64,000 nt of DNA from NCBI RefSeq assembly GCF_030272615.1, contig NC_081415.1:264046925-264110924 (forward strand). The letters run 5' to 3'. Origin of the DNA: Cryptomeria japonica (Eukaryota; Streptophyta; Pinopsida; Cupressales; Cupressaceae). Below are positions 44,032 to 55,746 of this stretch, piece after piece. How positions within the stretch are numbered: position 1 is the stretch's first letter; each line of letters begins with the position of its first letter. The notes beneath the pieces were generated by a model. That model was not told the DNA's origin and did no database searches. It worked only from the letters and a program-made list of their open reading frames with translations. The position numbers were made by a program, and so were the translations under genes.

Positions 44032-45935
44032 TTATTCTTTAGTGGTCTTGAAATTGTTGAAACACCTGGGGAGATCTTTCTTTTCTTCAGTTTTCCTTCT
44101 ATTATTTGAGCCCTTATTCTTGGAGCCTAGTGGTCTACCTCTTCTTCTTCTGGGTATAACCTCAGGGTTCTCACTATTTATCATCCACTCCCCTTCTTCA
44201 CCAGTGTATTCATCATTTTGAGAGTCATCCTTGAAATCAGGATCCTTATTGGGATCAAGCTGACTGGGGGCCTCACCACTCTCAGAACAAGGTCTGAGTG
44301 CCTTCAAGCTATTACAATAGCCTAGGGTTTCATCCTCAAGAGCTAAGGGCTTACTAAGCATGGCATCACAACTATTAGGGTCAGCAACAATAACCTCAAT
44401 CACATAGTTATCCTCAATTTCAATAAACTTCTTGGGGGGAAGGGAGACGACTGTTTCAGGAGTGGATTCTATAATAGGGGGGCTCTTATCGCATTATCAG
44501 TGACACAGGTTAAGGAAAGCTCATAGGAAACATCCATATGTGTAGAGTTCTTATGAGTAGCCTTTAAGCTCAATGTCCCACTAGGGCTCCCTCCCTTACC
44601 TAACTCATTACTGACACCGTCCCTTTCTTCACAATTCTTAGCTATAGATCTATCATGGGCAGAGGTTGCATTTGAGATTGAGAATCTCTTTTCTGGGGGG
44701 ATCTCTAGCACGTCATCTTCCATAAGCGAGGCCAAGTTGTTCACCATAGATGTTTTATCCTTTTTATGCTTAAAGTTATTAGGGTTATTTGCTCTAATTT
44801 TCTCCAGAGCCAATTGTTGGGCTTTTTTCCTTCTCCTTTTCCTAGGGTTTTTTCCAACCATTTGAAAACTATCCTGCTGATCTTCACCCATCTATTTCAG
44901 AGCTTCCAAAATTGCAAAATGGGAGGCAAGGACATCATTGGAGATTCCAATATTAGCATTTTTGTCAGTATCAAGGGTCTTATTAATCTCTCCATTCATA
45001 TCTCTATTGATCTTTTTACTAAGGGAGTCAGGATTGTCCATGAGCGGAACTTGGTTTTTGTGAACTGGTGGAGGGTCACTAGAACCATTATGGGCCTTCT
45101 CCATTCCTTTATGTTGATTAACAATGGGGAAATTAATCCGAATATGTCCCTCTTTTCTGCAGAGGAACCACACATTAATCCCTCCGAGGATTTCAATGGG
45201 GCAAGACACAGTTTCATTCCCTAAATCAATGTTTAACGAATTGGGAAGGTCATGGCCAGGGTTGATCGAAACCAGAACCCTAGCATCCAAGTGAGGTATA
45301 AGAGAGGTTGAGTTATCCAACTAGATAGTCTTTCCAATTGGTTCAAGCATTTGTGGTGTGAATCTCCATAGCAGTGGAGGAATTTTTTTTATTAGAAGCC
45401 ACCTAGGGCACGAAAGTGCCAAAATTTCTCCATTGACTGATTTAGGAGACCACCTGAGGGCACATAAGGTACATTTACCCACCATCCAGTATTGTTTGCT
45501 AACGAATTCCAATTGAGCCTTATTATTCTTGAAAAAAACTATGAATAAACTTTTTTGAATTAATCTACAAAATGAAACATGATAACCTAAGCTAATATTC
45601 CAAGCATTTCTGAACCAGTCATCAAGAAATTTTGAGGTCGGACATTTATCAACATCAACAACAACAAAGAAAATAGCAGTATCTTTTAACCTATTCTTTT
45701 CCAAATCAATTTCATTGCACATTAATTCATTAGGAGAAATGGAGATGGAACCCAAGATAGAGTTATGGTCCTTACCTTCTCCACGGGGGCTGCCATTATC
45801 TAGTGACACAAACCTAGCACCCTCTGCGATGGTGATGAACGGATGATGGATGGCTTCTTTGAATGTTTTCTTTTTTACTTCTTTGGCTCTTGATTTATCA
45901 TTCGGTTTGGAGATGCCTCCAGATGAGCCTTCCAT
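44032..45935 (-). pseudogene. LINE 1 ORF1: RNA-binding protein with zinc knuckle
   Basis: ATG 45935 starts MEGSSGGISKPNDKSRAKEV. Residues about 60-200 resemble the DUF4283 domain of plant L1 ORF1 proteins (FRNAWNISLGY, then a WMVGKCTLCALRWSP segment). A degenerate knuckle CRKEGHIRINF follows at about 45140. Stops are TAG at 45321 (after GKTI, CAG fits) and at 44889-44891 (after EALK). A one-base shift lies between about 44403 and 44480, at a run of G on the + strand. The C-terminus has RRRRGRPLGSKNKG (about 44130), an AT-hook-like basic motif. ORF1 coats the element RNA. It ends 17 bases before ORF2. Confidence 0.8.
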
Positions 45936-46060
45936 AAATTCTCATTAACCCACACACACAGAGAGGGGCATAAGCGACGACGGGGAAGGATAGGCAACAA
46001 AAACGCAGACTCAAAAAAAAAAGGGAGACTCAAGAAACAAGAGAAACTTACCTACATGGA

Positions 46061-46700
46061 AGAGGTCATCTGCACTCCCCCACATCAATGGCTATGACCC
46101 CTATAGCCTTGTGCCAAACCTTGAAGGCATGACATAGATGCAGGCATCCTGGTCCATCCCAGCATTTAGCTAAAGCTTCATTATTTATGAATGCATTGAA
46201 AGAGGATATATATATATCTATAAAACCTTCCCAAATGAGATTTGGATAAGGGCATATTAATGTTAGCATTGATAGTGCACAAATTTCTAATGTCATTAGT
46301 CTTATTCTTTAAATCATTTTAACAAGTTACGAATGCCTTGTGTAACTAAATATAATCTCTTTCCCTTATAACCAAGTTTTTGAAAAGTGTTAACCCTTTC
46401 TCATAATTACTAGCCAACTTAATGGATGGTGAGTGTTATTCATTATTGTTTCTAAGTGTGGATCCATTAGCAACATCGCCTTTACCAAACTGAGTAGATG
46501 TATATGAGAATTAGAAGGTGATATAGTATGTAAATCGAGATCAATGAGAAAAGTAGAAATTTGGTCATCATAGTTGTTCTCTTGTTTACATAGGACTCAA
46601 TATACTAAAATATGATGGGCCTTGGATATACTCAAGATCGTGATGAAATATAGGAAGATTAGGGATTATGGATGAAAGAATTGTAGGCCTAACTGTTGTT
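46061..46700. other. Unassigned AT-rich DNA
   Basis: A 76-codon minus-strand frame at 46066-46296 has no recognisable domain. Nothing else is seen between the LINE 1 5' end and the retropepsin relic. Confidence 0.5.
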
Positions 46701-47400
46701 CTTGGAAAGATCAATTTTTTTTATCATTTTCAACTACTTCAAATGTTTTGTAAGGATTATCATTAGTTGTCACTACATGTTGCTTATTTTGATGAATAAA
46801 ATTAATTTTAGAATGAAGCTTGGATGGGACAACATCCATTACATGAATCCATGGATGGCCCAAAATGATGTCACACACTATACTATGGACATAGTTTCCA
46901 AAGTAGTATCAAGAGTAATTGACCCTAAAGTAATAAGTAAAAATTGAAATAAATAATAGATTCTTGTATTAATTTTATCAAACCTTTTTATGCTTACCTT
47001 AGATTTTAGAAGATCAGAATAACTAACTTGGATTGCACCTAGAAATTGCTTACTACATATGTTCAATCTAGATTCATTGTTTATACTAAGGCACATTTTA
47101 CTATAGTATCTCCATACATTACCACAATATATGATGGCCTAAGTTGATTAATCACATCTAGACATGGTAACTCATGGGGTGCAAAAGAAATAGAATAATC
47201 ATATAAATTATGCCCTAAAAGTGTAAACTTGGGTGTAAATTTAATTTCCAATATGACTAAGGCATGAAAAGTAGGGACAAGACTAGGCTTTACATAAGAT
47301 GAAAAATATGAAGAACAAGTCAAATGACATGTGAATTTAACATAAGTTGTGTTAGCTTTAACTATAGAAGTTATAATTATATTATGTGTACGTGTCATGA
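46701..47400 (-). pseudogene. Retropepsin relic of a gypsy-type element
   Basis: On the minus strand, broken frames give in order a segment with YIVVMYGDTIVKCALV and ICSKQFLGAIQVSYSDLL (about 47170-46990), LGSITLDTTLETMSIV (about 46940-46880) and ILGHPWIHVMDVVPS (about 46870-46820). The last is the typical end of a retroelement aspartic protease, and it is followed by FIHQNKQHVV. At least two frame changes and several stops are present. No RT or integrase is found next to it, so it is an isolated, old remnant. Confidence 0.65.
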
Positions 47401-47497
47401 TAGATGTATCATAAGATTAATCATAGGTCCTCAAAGGTAACATACGTATAAGTTTTAGTATTCTATTAGAATAATAACAATAATGGTATTGCAACAT
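47401..47497. other. Short spacer between relics
   Basis: AT-rich, nothing recognisable. Confidence 0.4.
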
Positions 47498-48252
47498 TGT
47501 AAATTGTCATCGGGCCAATTTACACCTCATGTTTGTGCCCCTACTTTAGCATGTCTCCCTCTCGTCTCCTATTTGGGTTCGTTCAGTGCCTTAACTCCAA
47601 TTTTGATGTCATATACACCTACCAAATGACTCTTTGGAGGGGTTCCCTCCTCCTTGGGCTTAGATTTTGGTCCCTGATTGAGGAGGACCAAAGCACCCAG
47701 TGCCCTGGTCCCCCTCAATGGGGCCCATTTTTCAAGTGGAGGATGTGATCTATCTGTCCAAAAATAAATAAAATTGGTGGCTCTATATGACCATTGGAGG
47801 TCAGCCGAATCTGTAAATTGACCTAGGATCTCATATATAAATACATTTGATTAACCTAATTTCATCTAAGCAACCATTCTAAGTTTCCATATCTAAGTAA
47901 TTAAGCATTCACCATCAATCATTTCCAAAGATCTTGAAGGTTGCATATTCTTCATTCAACCATTATGGAGAAAATTACATCATTTATATGTAAACATGTG
48001 TGTGCGATTAGGATTTTGTCATATTCGTGCTATTTCATGCAAAATATGTGATTGCATTCAAGAAGCAAAGCATCATTATTAGTCATTGCAGATCTGAGGT
48101 ATATATTATCATTGTTTATTTTAGTATTTACAATTTGTCATTCAAGGTTAATTCCTAAACCGCAGTTTGACTTAGGCAAACCCCTATTCCCAATCTATTT
48201 CTCTTCTCTAGTGTACGCAAGAGAAAGTACGAAGCCACAGTTTGTGATGCCC
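47498..48252 (+). repeat. Diverged LTR relic of the gag-only element family
   Basis: The order of words follows the LTR at 8353-9617: a GGACCA...TGGTCC 27-base unit (47685-47711), TATATAAATAC (about 47833), CAACCATTCTAAGTTTCCAT (about 47873), TTCAAGGTTAATTCC followed by a GTTTGACTTAGGCAAACCCC segment (about 48142-48187), and CTTCTCTAGTGTACG (about 48202). The primer site and internal part are not found next to it, so it is a solo or truncated LTR. The left end TGTAAATTG at 47498 is tentative. Confidence 0.6.
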
Positions 48253-48560
48253 AAACTTTCAAGCAAAAAAAAAATAACACTAAATTACCTGTGATCTACC
48301 TTCAATTATATGTGATAGTTAACTTAGTTTCACTAAAAGATATCCTAACTGTCAATTTAATTGGGTCTCTAATGCGAGCGATAAAATATTATTCCAAGTG
48401 TTGAAAACCATTTCATTTTCTTTAAATATAATTCCTAATAAATTATTTTTCAATTTTCCTTTTTATTTACTAAAAATTTCCATTGTTAATTAAAGCTGAA
48501 TAAAATATTCCTATAAAGTCAACACTACTTTATTATAAATTAGTTCTCCCAATTTCAATC
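48253..48560. other. AT-rich spacer
   Basis: About 300 bases without gene or repeat end that I can support. It ends at the T run that marks the LINE 2 tail. Confidence 0.5.
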
Positions 48561-49055
48561 TTTTTTTTTTCAATAAAAGTAGATTATTCCACTAAACTTT
48601 TTTATTAATATTTTTTATTTTTCACACAGGATTCAAAGAGCATACCAGAGGAAAGAGCCCTGAGAAGAAAACCTCTGGTCACAACTCACAAAATAAGCCT
48701 ACAGTATCTAACGGATCAATTTATACACCTTGACCAAAACCACATACAAAATGCAGTCACAACACATATAATATCAGTTTTGCATAGAGCCCATATGACA
48801 ATTTGCCAAAAAAACCCATCGGATAATTTTTAAATGTAGACTCCATAGTTGCTATCAATGGAAGAGGACAAAATTTTCCAAAGCCCTATGCCAAATCCCA
48901 TGAGCCAAAAACCTTCTTGCCAAAAAAGAAAGTATCAAAAAACCTTTGGAAAAACACTATTATATCAAATACCATGACCTCGAACACTTCTCCAGACAAT
49001 GAACATGAATACTTGAAATGAAAGGGGAAAGCGTGAATAATTATCATCATAAAAT
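48561..49055 (-). other. Distal 3' UTR and poly-A end of LINE 2
   Basis: About 500 bases left of the copia element. In minus orientation the sequence ends ...CTTTTATTG followed by ten A. No frame is conserved. Confidence 0.55.
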
Positions 49056-50560
49056 TGATAGTTTTGATACTAATTGTTAAGTACAGATGCCAAGCTAACA
49101 AGATGAGAGGGGGGGTGAATCATACAAACTTAAATTTCCATGAAATCAATAGATTCAACCTCGGTAGCTTTAACAGATATATGTAACTAAAACTATAAAA
49201 CATGCAAACTCATAAACAGATAATATCACAACACATTCAACTCCAGATTTAATGTGGAAACCCAAATAGGGAAAAACCACTATGGGATTTCGGACCCACT
49301 AAGAAATATCCTCTTCTAGAGTATGCTTGGTTAAAAGCAAATCCTGTTAAAGATTACAAACACATTGCTAGATGTGACCCGATTAAGGGATTTCCCTCAG
49401 ATCTGTTAGGATCTTCACTTTGTTAGAAGTGACCTTGTCAAAGGATTTCAAACACTCAACTAGAATGTTACCTTGCTAGAGGTTTTACAAATAAGACTGT
49501 TAAGTCCACTTGGTTAAGAGATTTTCTGTCACTTTACAAAAGAATAGTAATAAGAATATATCTGCAACTTTACATCTAAAATGCTAAAGCAGATTCTTAT
49601 TTGCTCAATACTTCTTAGTCATAGGACTTATCTTGTCCCTCTATTGGGCTCTATATTCTATTAATTAAACATGTCTTCAAGCTTCTGTTCTCGGTAATCA
49701 CTATGTAGCATCCCTGTGCTTACATTTGCTCGCATACATTGTTTATCAACAGTTCCTTATTTATAAACAATTTGCTAACCACTTAATCTCCTTGATCACA
49801 TTTCCCATGATCAATCTTAGCCATCAGATCTCCAGACTTGACCAAGTTCAATGTATCCTTCGATCTGAAAATGTTTTACCTCGCCTTGGAACTTGTATAC
49901 ATTTCTTGGAACTTGTGCTAGGGTATTGCGGTTCAATCTGAGCTGTAGATCTTCCTGCTGATCTTCCATTGCCATATATCCTTAACAAACTTCATACACT
50001 TTGTATCAATCATTTAATAATATCCAGCTCATCAACTTCCATCATTAAATAACACATGTATTCATCCAATGCATTCTATTATTACTCGATTGCAACTCGG
50101 TAAATACTAAACTTCACTCGGTAGACATTCCGCCTTCATTAACCGATAGCGACAACCTTAGGGTTTACCGACTAGGTTCCTTAGGGTTTACCGACTAGGT
50201 TCTTTGCTCGGTAACATAGTATAGTATTAACCTTACAAACATTAGCGTATGTAGGATATCAAAACAATCTAAACATCATGATCTCATCATTGTCTAACTC
50301 GGTAATAGTTTCCCATTGAATAACTTATTCCTCCCCTTTTCTGTGTCTTTTATCGACATCTTAATTCTCTTCAAAACATACTTCTTAAGATATGGCAACA
50401 TCATACTAAATTAGAAAATCAATTTCTTGACATCAATGACAAAATAATATTGTTAAGACAACAAATATCCTTAATCAGTTATAGTCATAATCATCAACAA
50501 CCTTCTCAATATCCTTATTGAAATGCCAACAATCTCCCTTTGTCTGTTATAATGCCAACA
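49056..50560 (-). repeat. 3' LTR of copia 2
   Basis: In minus orientation it begins TGTTGGCATT right after the purine tract and ends ...AACTATCA. It matches 56411-57930 closely over its whole length. The last 20 bases (TTAGTATCAAAACTATCA) resemble a decayed primer site. Confidence 0.85.
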
Positions 50561-50561
50561 A

Positions 50562-50574
50562 TCTCCCCCTTTGA
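50562..50574 (-). other. Polypurine tract of copia 2
   Basis: TCAAAGGGGGAGA in minus orientation abuts the 3' LTR. Three similar GGGGGAG words lie upstream within 140 bases (about 50645-50695), so the tract region looks amplified. Confidence 0.8.
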
Positions 50575-50920
50575 CATTGATGGCAAAACCAATTAATTTG
50601 ACCTAATTGATTCAGATTTGGATTGCTGTGAGATTCTGAAATGCTCTCCCCCTGTCATCAATCTTCTCCCCCATACATTAGTCTTCTCCCCCTTTGACAA
50701 CAATGCCAAAAGAAAACTAATACACAATTTCTTCCTGTGTGAAGTAATTCCTTTGTTGTTCGGTATCAACTCAGTCTCGGTCTAAGCATTGTCTACAATT
50801 CCTGTTCCCTATTTTGTTTCCTGCACACCTTTAGAAAACCTCCTAAAGTGTGTAAATCAGCATCAACTCCTAAAAGGTATTCTTTAGAGACATTGAATTG
50901 ATGCTTTCATCGAACTCAGT
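50575..50920 (-). other. 3' untranslated region of copia 2
   Basis: About 350 bases between the end of pol and the purine tract, with the repeated GGGGGAG words. No coding signal. Confidence 0.6.
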
Positions 50921-52480
50921 CAGTGAGTAGAAGATAGGGGTAGGACCCCTAACTTGTTTCTGAGATACTCAAAAGTGTCCCTTGGCAATGGCTTGGTGAA
51001 GATATCTGCTATTTGTTCCTTTGTGCTAACATACTCCAACACCACTTTCTTCTCTAAGATAATGATATTTGATAGAGATGTGCTTTGTCTTAGAGTGCAT
51101 TACAGGATTATTTGAAATGTTAATGGCACTAGTATTATCACAGAATATAGTTACTGGTTCAGTAACTTTCTCATTTATGCCTTCCAACAATTGTTTGATC
51201 CATGCTATATTGGTACAATTTAATGCTGCAACAACATATTCAGCTTCTGATGTTGATTGTGAAACACATCCTTGTTTCTTGCTAAGACAACTTACTAGTC
51301 TTTCTCCTAAAAAGAAAGCTCCACCACTTGTGCTTTTCCTGTCATCTATGTTGCCTACCCAATCAGCATCAGTATAAACTTTTAAATCAAAATCATTTCT
51401 TTTCTAATATACTAAGCCATAATCCTCAGTGCCTTTCAAGTATCTAAAAATTCTCTTGATTGATGTCATATGTGTTTCCTTGGGATCTGTAGAAAATCTT
51501 GCAACTATACCTACTGTATGTGCTATATCTAGCCTACTGTGAACAACATATTGCAACTTTCCAATCATAGATAGGTAAAGTGTCTCATCAATATATGCAA
51601 ATTCATCATTCTTTGATAGTTTACAATTGGTAGTCATTGGTGAGATAAAGTATTTTATAGGTCTACATATAAAGTACTTGGATTGAGTAATGAAAATCTC
51701 ATCTTTCATTTGCAATATCTGTAGACCTATAAAATACTTTATCTCACCAATTAATGACATCTCAAATTCTTTGCTCATTTCATTTCCAAAGTTCTTGCAT
51801 AAGGAGTCATTACCACAAAAGATAATATCATCAACAAATATGGTTGAGATTAGTATTCCTTTGTCTTCATCATTCTTCATGTACATATTACTATTTTCAC
51901 TAGTTCTTATAAAACCAATCTTGAATAAATAAGAATGCAATCTCTCATACCATGCTCTAGGTGCTTGCTTTAGACCATACAAAGATTTGTTTAGTTTACA
52001 TACTTGATCTTTATTCTCTCCTTCATGTTGTTCAATAAAAACTTCTTCTTCTAATATACCATTCAGAAATGCAGATTTGACATCCATTTGATATACTTTG
52101 AAATTCTTGTAAGCAGCATATGCTAACAATGTTCTTACTCCTTCAAGTCTTGCCATAGGTGCAAAAGTCTCACCATAATCAATTCCTTCTTCTTGAGCAT
52201 AACCTTTGCAAACTAGTCTTTCTTTATTTCGAATGACCTCACCTTTTTCATTCAGCTTGTTTCTGAAAATCCACTTTATACCAATTACATTTTTGTCCTT
52301 CGGTCTTGGGACCAGTGTCCATGTGTCATTCTTCTTGATTTGATCAATCTCTTCTGTCATAGCATTTATCCAATCTTCACTATTAAATGCCTCTTTCACT
52401 ATCCTTGGTTCAAATTAAGATATCAGACATATGTTCTGTCTCAGTTTGTTCCTTGTCAAGACTGGATCATTCTTATCTCC
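50921..52480 (-). pseudogene. pol: copia 2 reverse transcriptase and RNase H
   Basis: The frame is shared with integrase and reads through TAG (52487-52489, after NHASS) and TAA (about 52415). RT motifs: WTLVPRPKDKNVIGIKWIF (about 52310), MDVKSAFLNG (about 52070), KSLYGLKQAPRAWYE (about 51970) and the catalytic FVDDII (about 51840). Just after SKYF the normal residues are replaced by CRPIKYFIS, coded by an inverted copy of an upstream 30-base stretch (see 51638-51749). The frame then resumes at PMTTNCKLS. TAG at 51404-51406 interrupts. RNase H follows with TDADWVGN and STSEAEYVV (about 51240), and the tail has DIFTKPLP (about 50995) after a small frame change. Confidence 0.88.
51638..51749. 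repeat. Perfect 30-bp inverted repeat inside copia 2 RT
   Basis: The arm 51638-51667 is the exact reverse complement of 51720-51749, with 52 bases between. The right arm codes for the conserved GEIKYFIGLQ region (minus strand), so it is the source. The left arm codes for the misplaced PIKYFIS and is the copy. Confidence 0.9.
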
Positions 52481-52486
52481 TATAAT

Positions 52487-53790
52487 CTAACTTGATGCAT
52501 GATTCCTTTTGACATACTTGGCTAATGTAGGCTCGGTAGATTCTGTATGATCTTCTTCATCACTTGATAATTGGATATTCTCTTCATTTCCTTTAGCAGT
52601 TCTCACAATAGGACTTGTCGGTTGAACATTGACAAATTCGTTATAATCTTCTGGTTCCTTGGAATTTCCTTCATCATTTCTTTCTGCAAATTCATCAATT
52701 TTCACATTTGCACTTTCTACTATTTTGTTAGATGATTTGATCACACATTTAAATGCTTTTCTTCTAGAAGAATAACCTAGAAATGTTCCTTCTTTAGTTT
52801 TCTGATCAAACTTTCCATTTCTATCATCTTTATGAACATAGCATCTACTTCCAAAGATTTTAAAATAACTTACATTAGGTTTCTTGTCATACCAAATTTC
52901 ATTCAAAGTTCCTTTCTTTAGTTGTACTCGGTTTAGGGTGTAAACTATTGTGCTTATTGCTTCTCTCCAAAATGTTTGTGGCACTTTCTTTTCAATCATC
53001 AGGGTTCTGGCACAATCCACAATAGATCTATTTCTTCTCTTAGCTATCCCATTTTGATGTGGAGTTCTTGGTGCAAAGACTTGTCTTTTTATACCATGAT
53101 CATTGTAGAATAAGTTGAACTCATCAGAGGTGAACTCTCCTCCTCTATCAGATCTAAGACATTTCAGTTGTCTTCCTGTTTCATTTTCAACTCTTTCCTT
53201 GTACCATTTAAACATTTGAAAAGCTTTTGATTTTTCTTTTAAAAACATAACTGACATCATCCTTGAATAATCATCCACAAATAATATGAAATATTTATCA
53301 CCATAATAACTCTGAACTTTCATAGGACCACAAAGATCAGTATGCACAAGATCTAGAATTCCCTTAGAAGTGTAGGACTTACTTGTAAAACTTGATCTTG
53401 TCATCTTACCCATCTGGCATCCTTGGCACATAGCACTCTCAGGTTTCTCAAGACTCGGTAGACCTCTTACTCAGTGCTTCTTACTTATTTTGATCAGATT
53501 ATCAAAATCTACATGACAAAACCTTTTATGCCATAACCAGGTATCATATATCTTTGCATATAGACACTTATTCTAAGTTGAGTCAAGGTGAAATGTGTTA
53601 CCTTTTGTTTGTGTCCTAGTAGCTGCTAACTTTCCATGCTTGTCATGAACTTTGACAATTCCTTTTTGAAACTCTATTCGGTATCCTGTATTGTTTAGCT
53701 ATGCTACACAACAAATTTTATTTCAAACCTTCAACCCAATAGACATCATTACATTTAGCATTGTCAAGAAGTGCTATGGATCCTTTACCT
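52487..53790 (-). pseudogene. pol: copia 2 integrase with Glu-to-Lys active site, and pre-integrase region
   Basis: From about 53790 to 53440 the gag-pre-integrase part is broken by indels (pieces KHGKLAATRTQTKG and LWHKRFCHVDFDNL can be read in shifted frames). From 53431 the frame is clean: CQGCQMGKM, then first catalytic Asp in HTDLCGPM, second Asp in RSDRGGEF, and NGIAKRRNRSI with Lys at 53041-53039 where Glu is expected. The change is C to T on the + strand at 53041, inside what was CAG. After the core come GSRCYVHKD and FLGYSSRRKAF, and an acidic linker leads to RT. Integration by this protein would be abolished. Confidence 0.88.
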
Positions 53791-53791
53791 C

Positions 53792-54440
53792 TTACTGGGG
53801 TGCATCATTACCAAATCTTACATAACCTCCATCATAATCTTCTAACTTAACAAACTTGAGTTTGTCACCTGTTATGTGATGTAAACATCCACTATCTATT
53901 ATCCAAGAATCATTTTTACTTATGTGAGATACTAGGGATTTTTCTTCATACCTTTCTTCATCTGATCGATCTTTGATAGCCACATAAACTACTTCCTTTG
54001 TATCAGTTTCATCAGATTTATCATCATTGGATTCCTCGTCAGCTATTAGGCATGACTTTCTATCTTTTCTTCTGAAATCTCGGTATCCTCTGTAATGATT
54101 ATCTTTCTGTCTGTCATCTCGGTGATCTCTCTTTTCACTAGATTCTCTGTCAGGACAGTTAGAAGCCATATGTCCTATCTTATCACAATTGAAAGATTTC
54201 AAAGGTAGTTTTCCTTTATACTTACCTTTGCCTCTCGGTAACCTTCTGGCTAATAGTGCTTCAAACTCTTCTTGCTTCTTGATTTCCTCATATAGTTTGT
54301 GCACTTTTTCCATGTTCTTGTGAAATCTTTCACTTGCTCCATTGTGATCCCCTTCAGTGTACTTACTCATTCTATCATTGTAATCATCAGATTCACCAAT
54401 ATAAAAAGAACTGAAAGCAGATTCTACTTTATTTACTGAA
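53792..54440 (-). pseudogene. gag: copia 2 gag C-terminal part and protease
   Basis: This is gag downstream of the inserted solo LTR. It reads from SSVNKVESAFSSFYIG just after the target duplication, then MSKYTEGDHNG, a basic stretch and the knuckle SFNCDKIGHMASNC (about 54205-54165) whose first Cys is Ser. A long RD/DR-rich segment follows, and then the protease active site WIIDSGCLHHITGD (about 53910). The frame stops at 53792 after NDAPQ. The frame is the one that enters integrase again at 53431. Confidence 0.82.
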
Positions 54441-54445
54441 GACCC
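54441..54445. repeat. Target-site duplication GACCC, left copy (solo LTR)
   Basis: GACCC is repeated exactly at 55742-55746. Confidence 0.9.
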
Positions 54446-55624
54446 TGTTGGGTCTCAAATCAACAGATTGGATAGGTTCTAAGGAAATGCCAACTCCTAT
54501 GATCAAACCCTCCAATTGACTTGGCCAACTTATAGAGTGAACCTATTTGGTTACTAACTCTCTCACTTTAGGCTCTGCAGGACCTAGGTGGGTATACCTA
54601 CTCACTAGTTGTTCCTTCAACTAATGCTTTTTATAGCAGATTTAGTGTCTTAATCTGATGTCTCCTAGTCTTAGAATGGCATAAGTTTCTTAAACAAACT
54701 AACTTCAGATGTGTGTATTGATCTATGTATCTTACAAAAGTATATATGTTACACTTTGGCTAAATTACCTACTATACCTACTCTACTAATCCTAATGCTT
54801 AAAAGTAAAGGGTAACTGGTATGGTTAAAGGGTTTGTTTACAAATGATCAGTGCCTTTCCTCTTATTTGGGGTACAGAGTCTTATATTTCTTTAGGACTT
54901 ATTGTGTAAACTTATGAGACAGTTTTTAAACCCACCACCTCTCGATGAGTCTGTCAGTTACTATTTCTTATGAGCTCTACTTCAATGTCTATATTGTAAA
55001 CCGCTTGAATGAATTTAACCCTAACTTGAAGAGACCATCCAAGGAAGAAATACATGGAACAATTACAATTCACAAGTAAATATTTTTTTATCCAAATCTA
55101 CAATATGAAACACAAAATTTCACTGGAAGAACACAAATAACCTTATCTCCTTTAGATAATATCACAAGCAACTACCTTCTAAAAATATGTTAACTCTCAA
55201 CACATATGAGAAAGAAAATGCAACTGGTTATTTTTGATAAAAAGTTTAAAAGTACAAAATTGCCTCCACCTCTTGTATCTCTCTCTTCTCTCTTTTTTTT
55301 TTAACATTTTACATCACACATATATATGTGTTTGAATGGTTTTCATACCCCTTTGGGTGAAAAGACACCCCCCTTTTAAATAAAAATAATTCCAAATCCC
55401 GAAATTGCCTTAGTTTATGTAATTAATTGTCATTTTACAAGTTGTTTGAGCATATTAGAGGTATTTTAAGGCTATTTTATGGGTATATAATGGATAAACG
55501 GTCTTTAAATGATGTAAATACCCCCTTTGGTGCTTCACACTCCATTTTTTATGCCCATTATTGTGTTTATGTTATGGTTTCATATTGTGCAACAAATATA
55601 AAATATATTACTTGTACCTATTCA

Positions 55625-55664
<40 letters not shown>

Positions 55665-55741
55665 GTATGTATTTAGAATTTTTCTTGCTCCTTGTCTTGG
55701 AATTTGGAATTCTAAAAATTGCAAATTTTAGGGTTCCAACA
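54446..55741. mobile_element. Solo LTR inserted in copia 2 gag
   Basis: 1296 bases bounded by TGTTGGG and TTCCAACA with exact 5-bp flanking duplications. Removing it and one duplication joins the two gag halves in the same reading frame (FDNSGS to SVNKVES). No primer site or internal sequence is present, so it is a product of LTR-LTR recombination. It contains an (AC)n microsatellite. Its family is not otherwise in the window, although the ends resemble the LTR at 17075. Confidence 0.9.
55627..55660. repeat. (AC)n microsatellite
   Basis: About 17 AC units near the right end of the solo LTR. Confidence 0.9.
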
Positions 55742-55746
55742 GACCC
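55742..55746. repeat. Target-site duplication GACCC, right copy (solo LTR)
   Basis: Exact repeat of 54441-54445. Confidence 0.9.

Larger units (their letters stand above)
39932..46060 (-). mobile_element. L1-type LINE (LINE 1), degenerate
   Basis: On the minus strand ORF1 (DUF4283-like with a knuckle) is followed 17 bases later by ORF2 (endonuclease, RT, zf-RVT), the normal order for plant L1 elements. The 5' UTR probably extends to about 46060. The poly-A end is not certain; candidates are A-rich runs near 39531 and 39790. Both ORFs carry stops and indels. It has no RNase H, unlike LINE 2. Confidence 0.85.
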
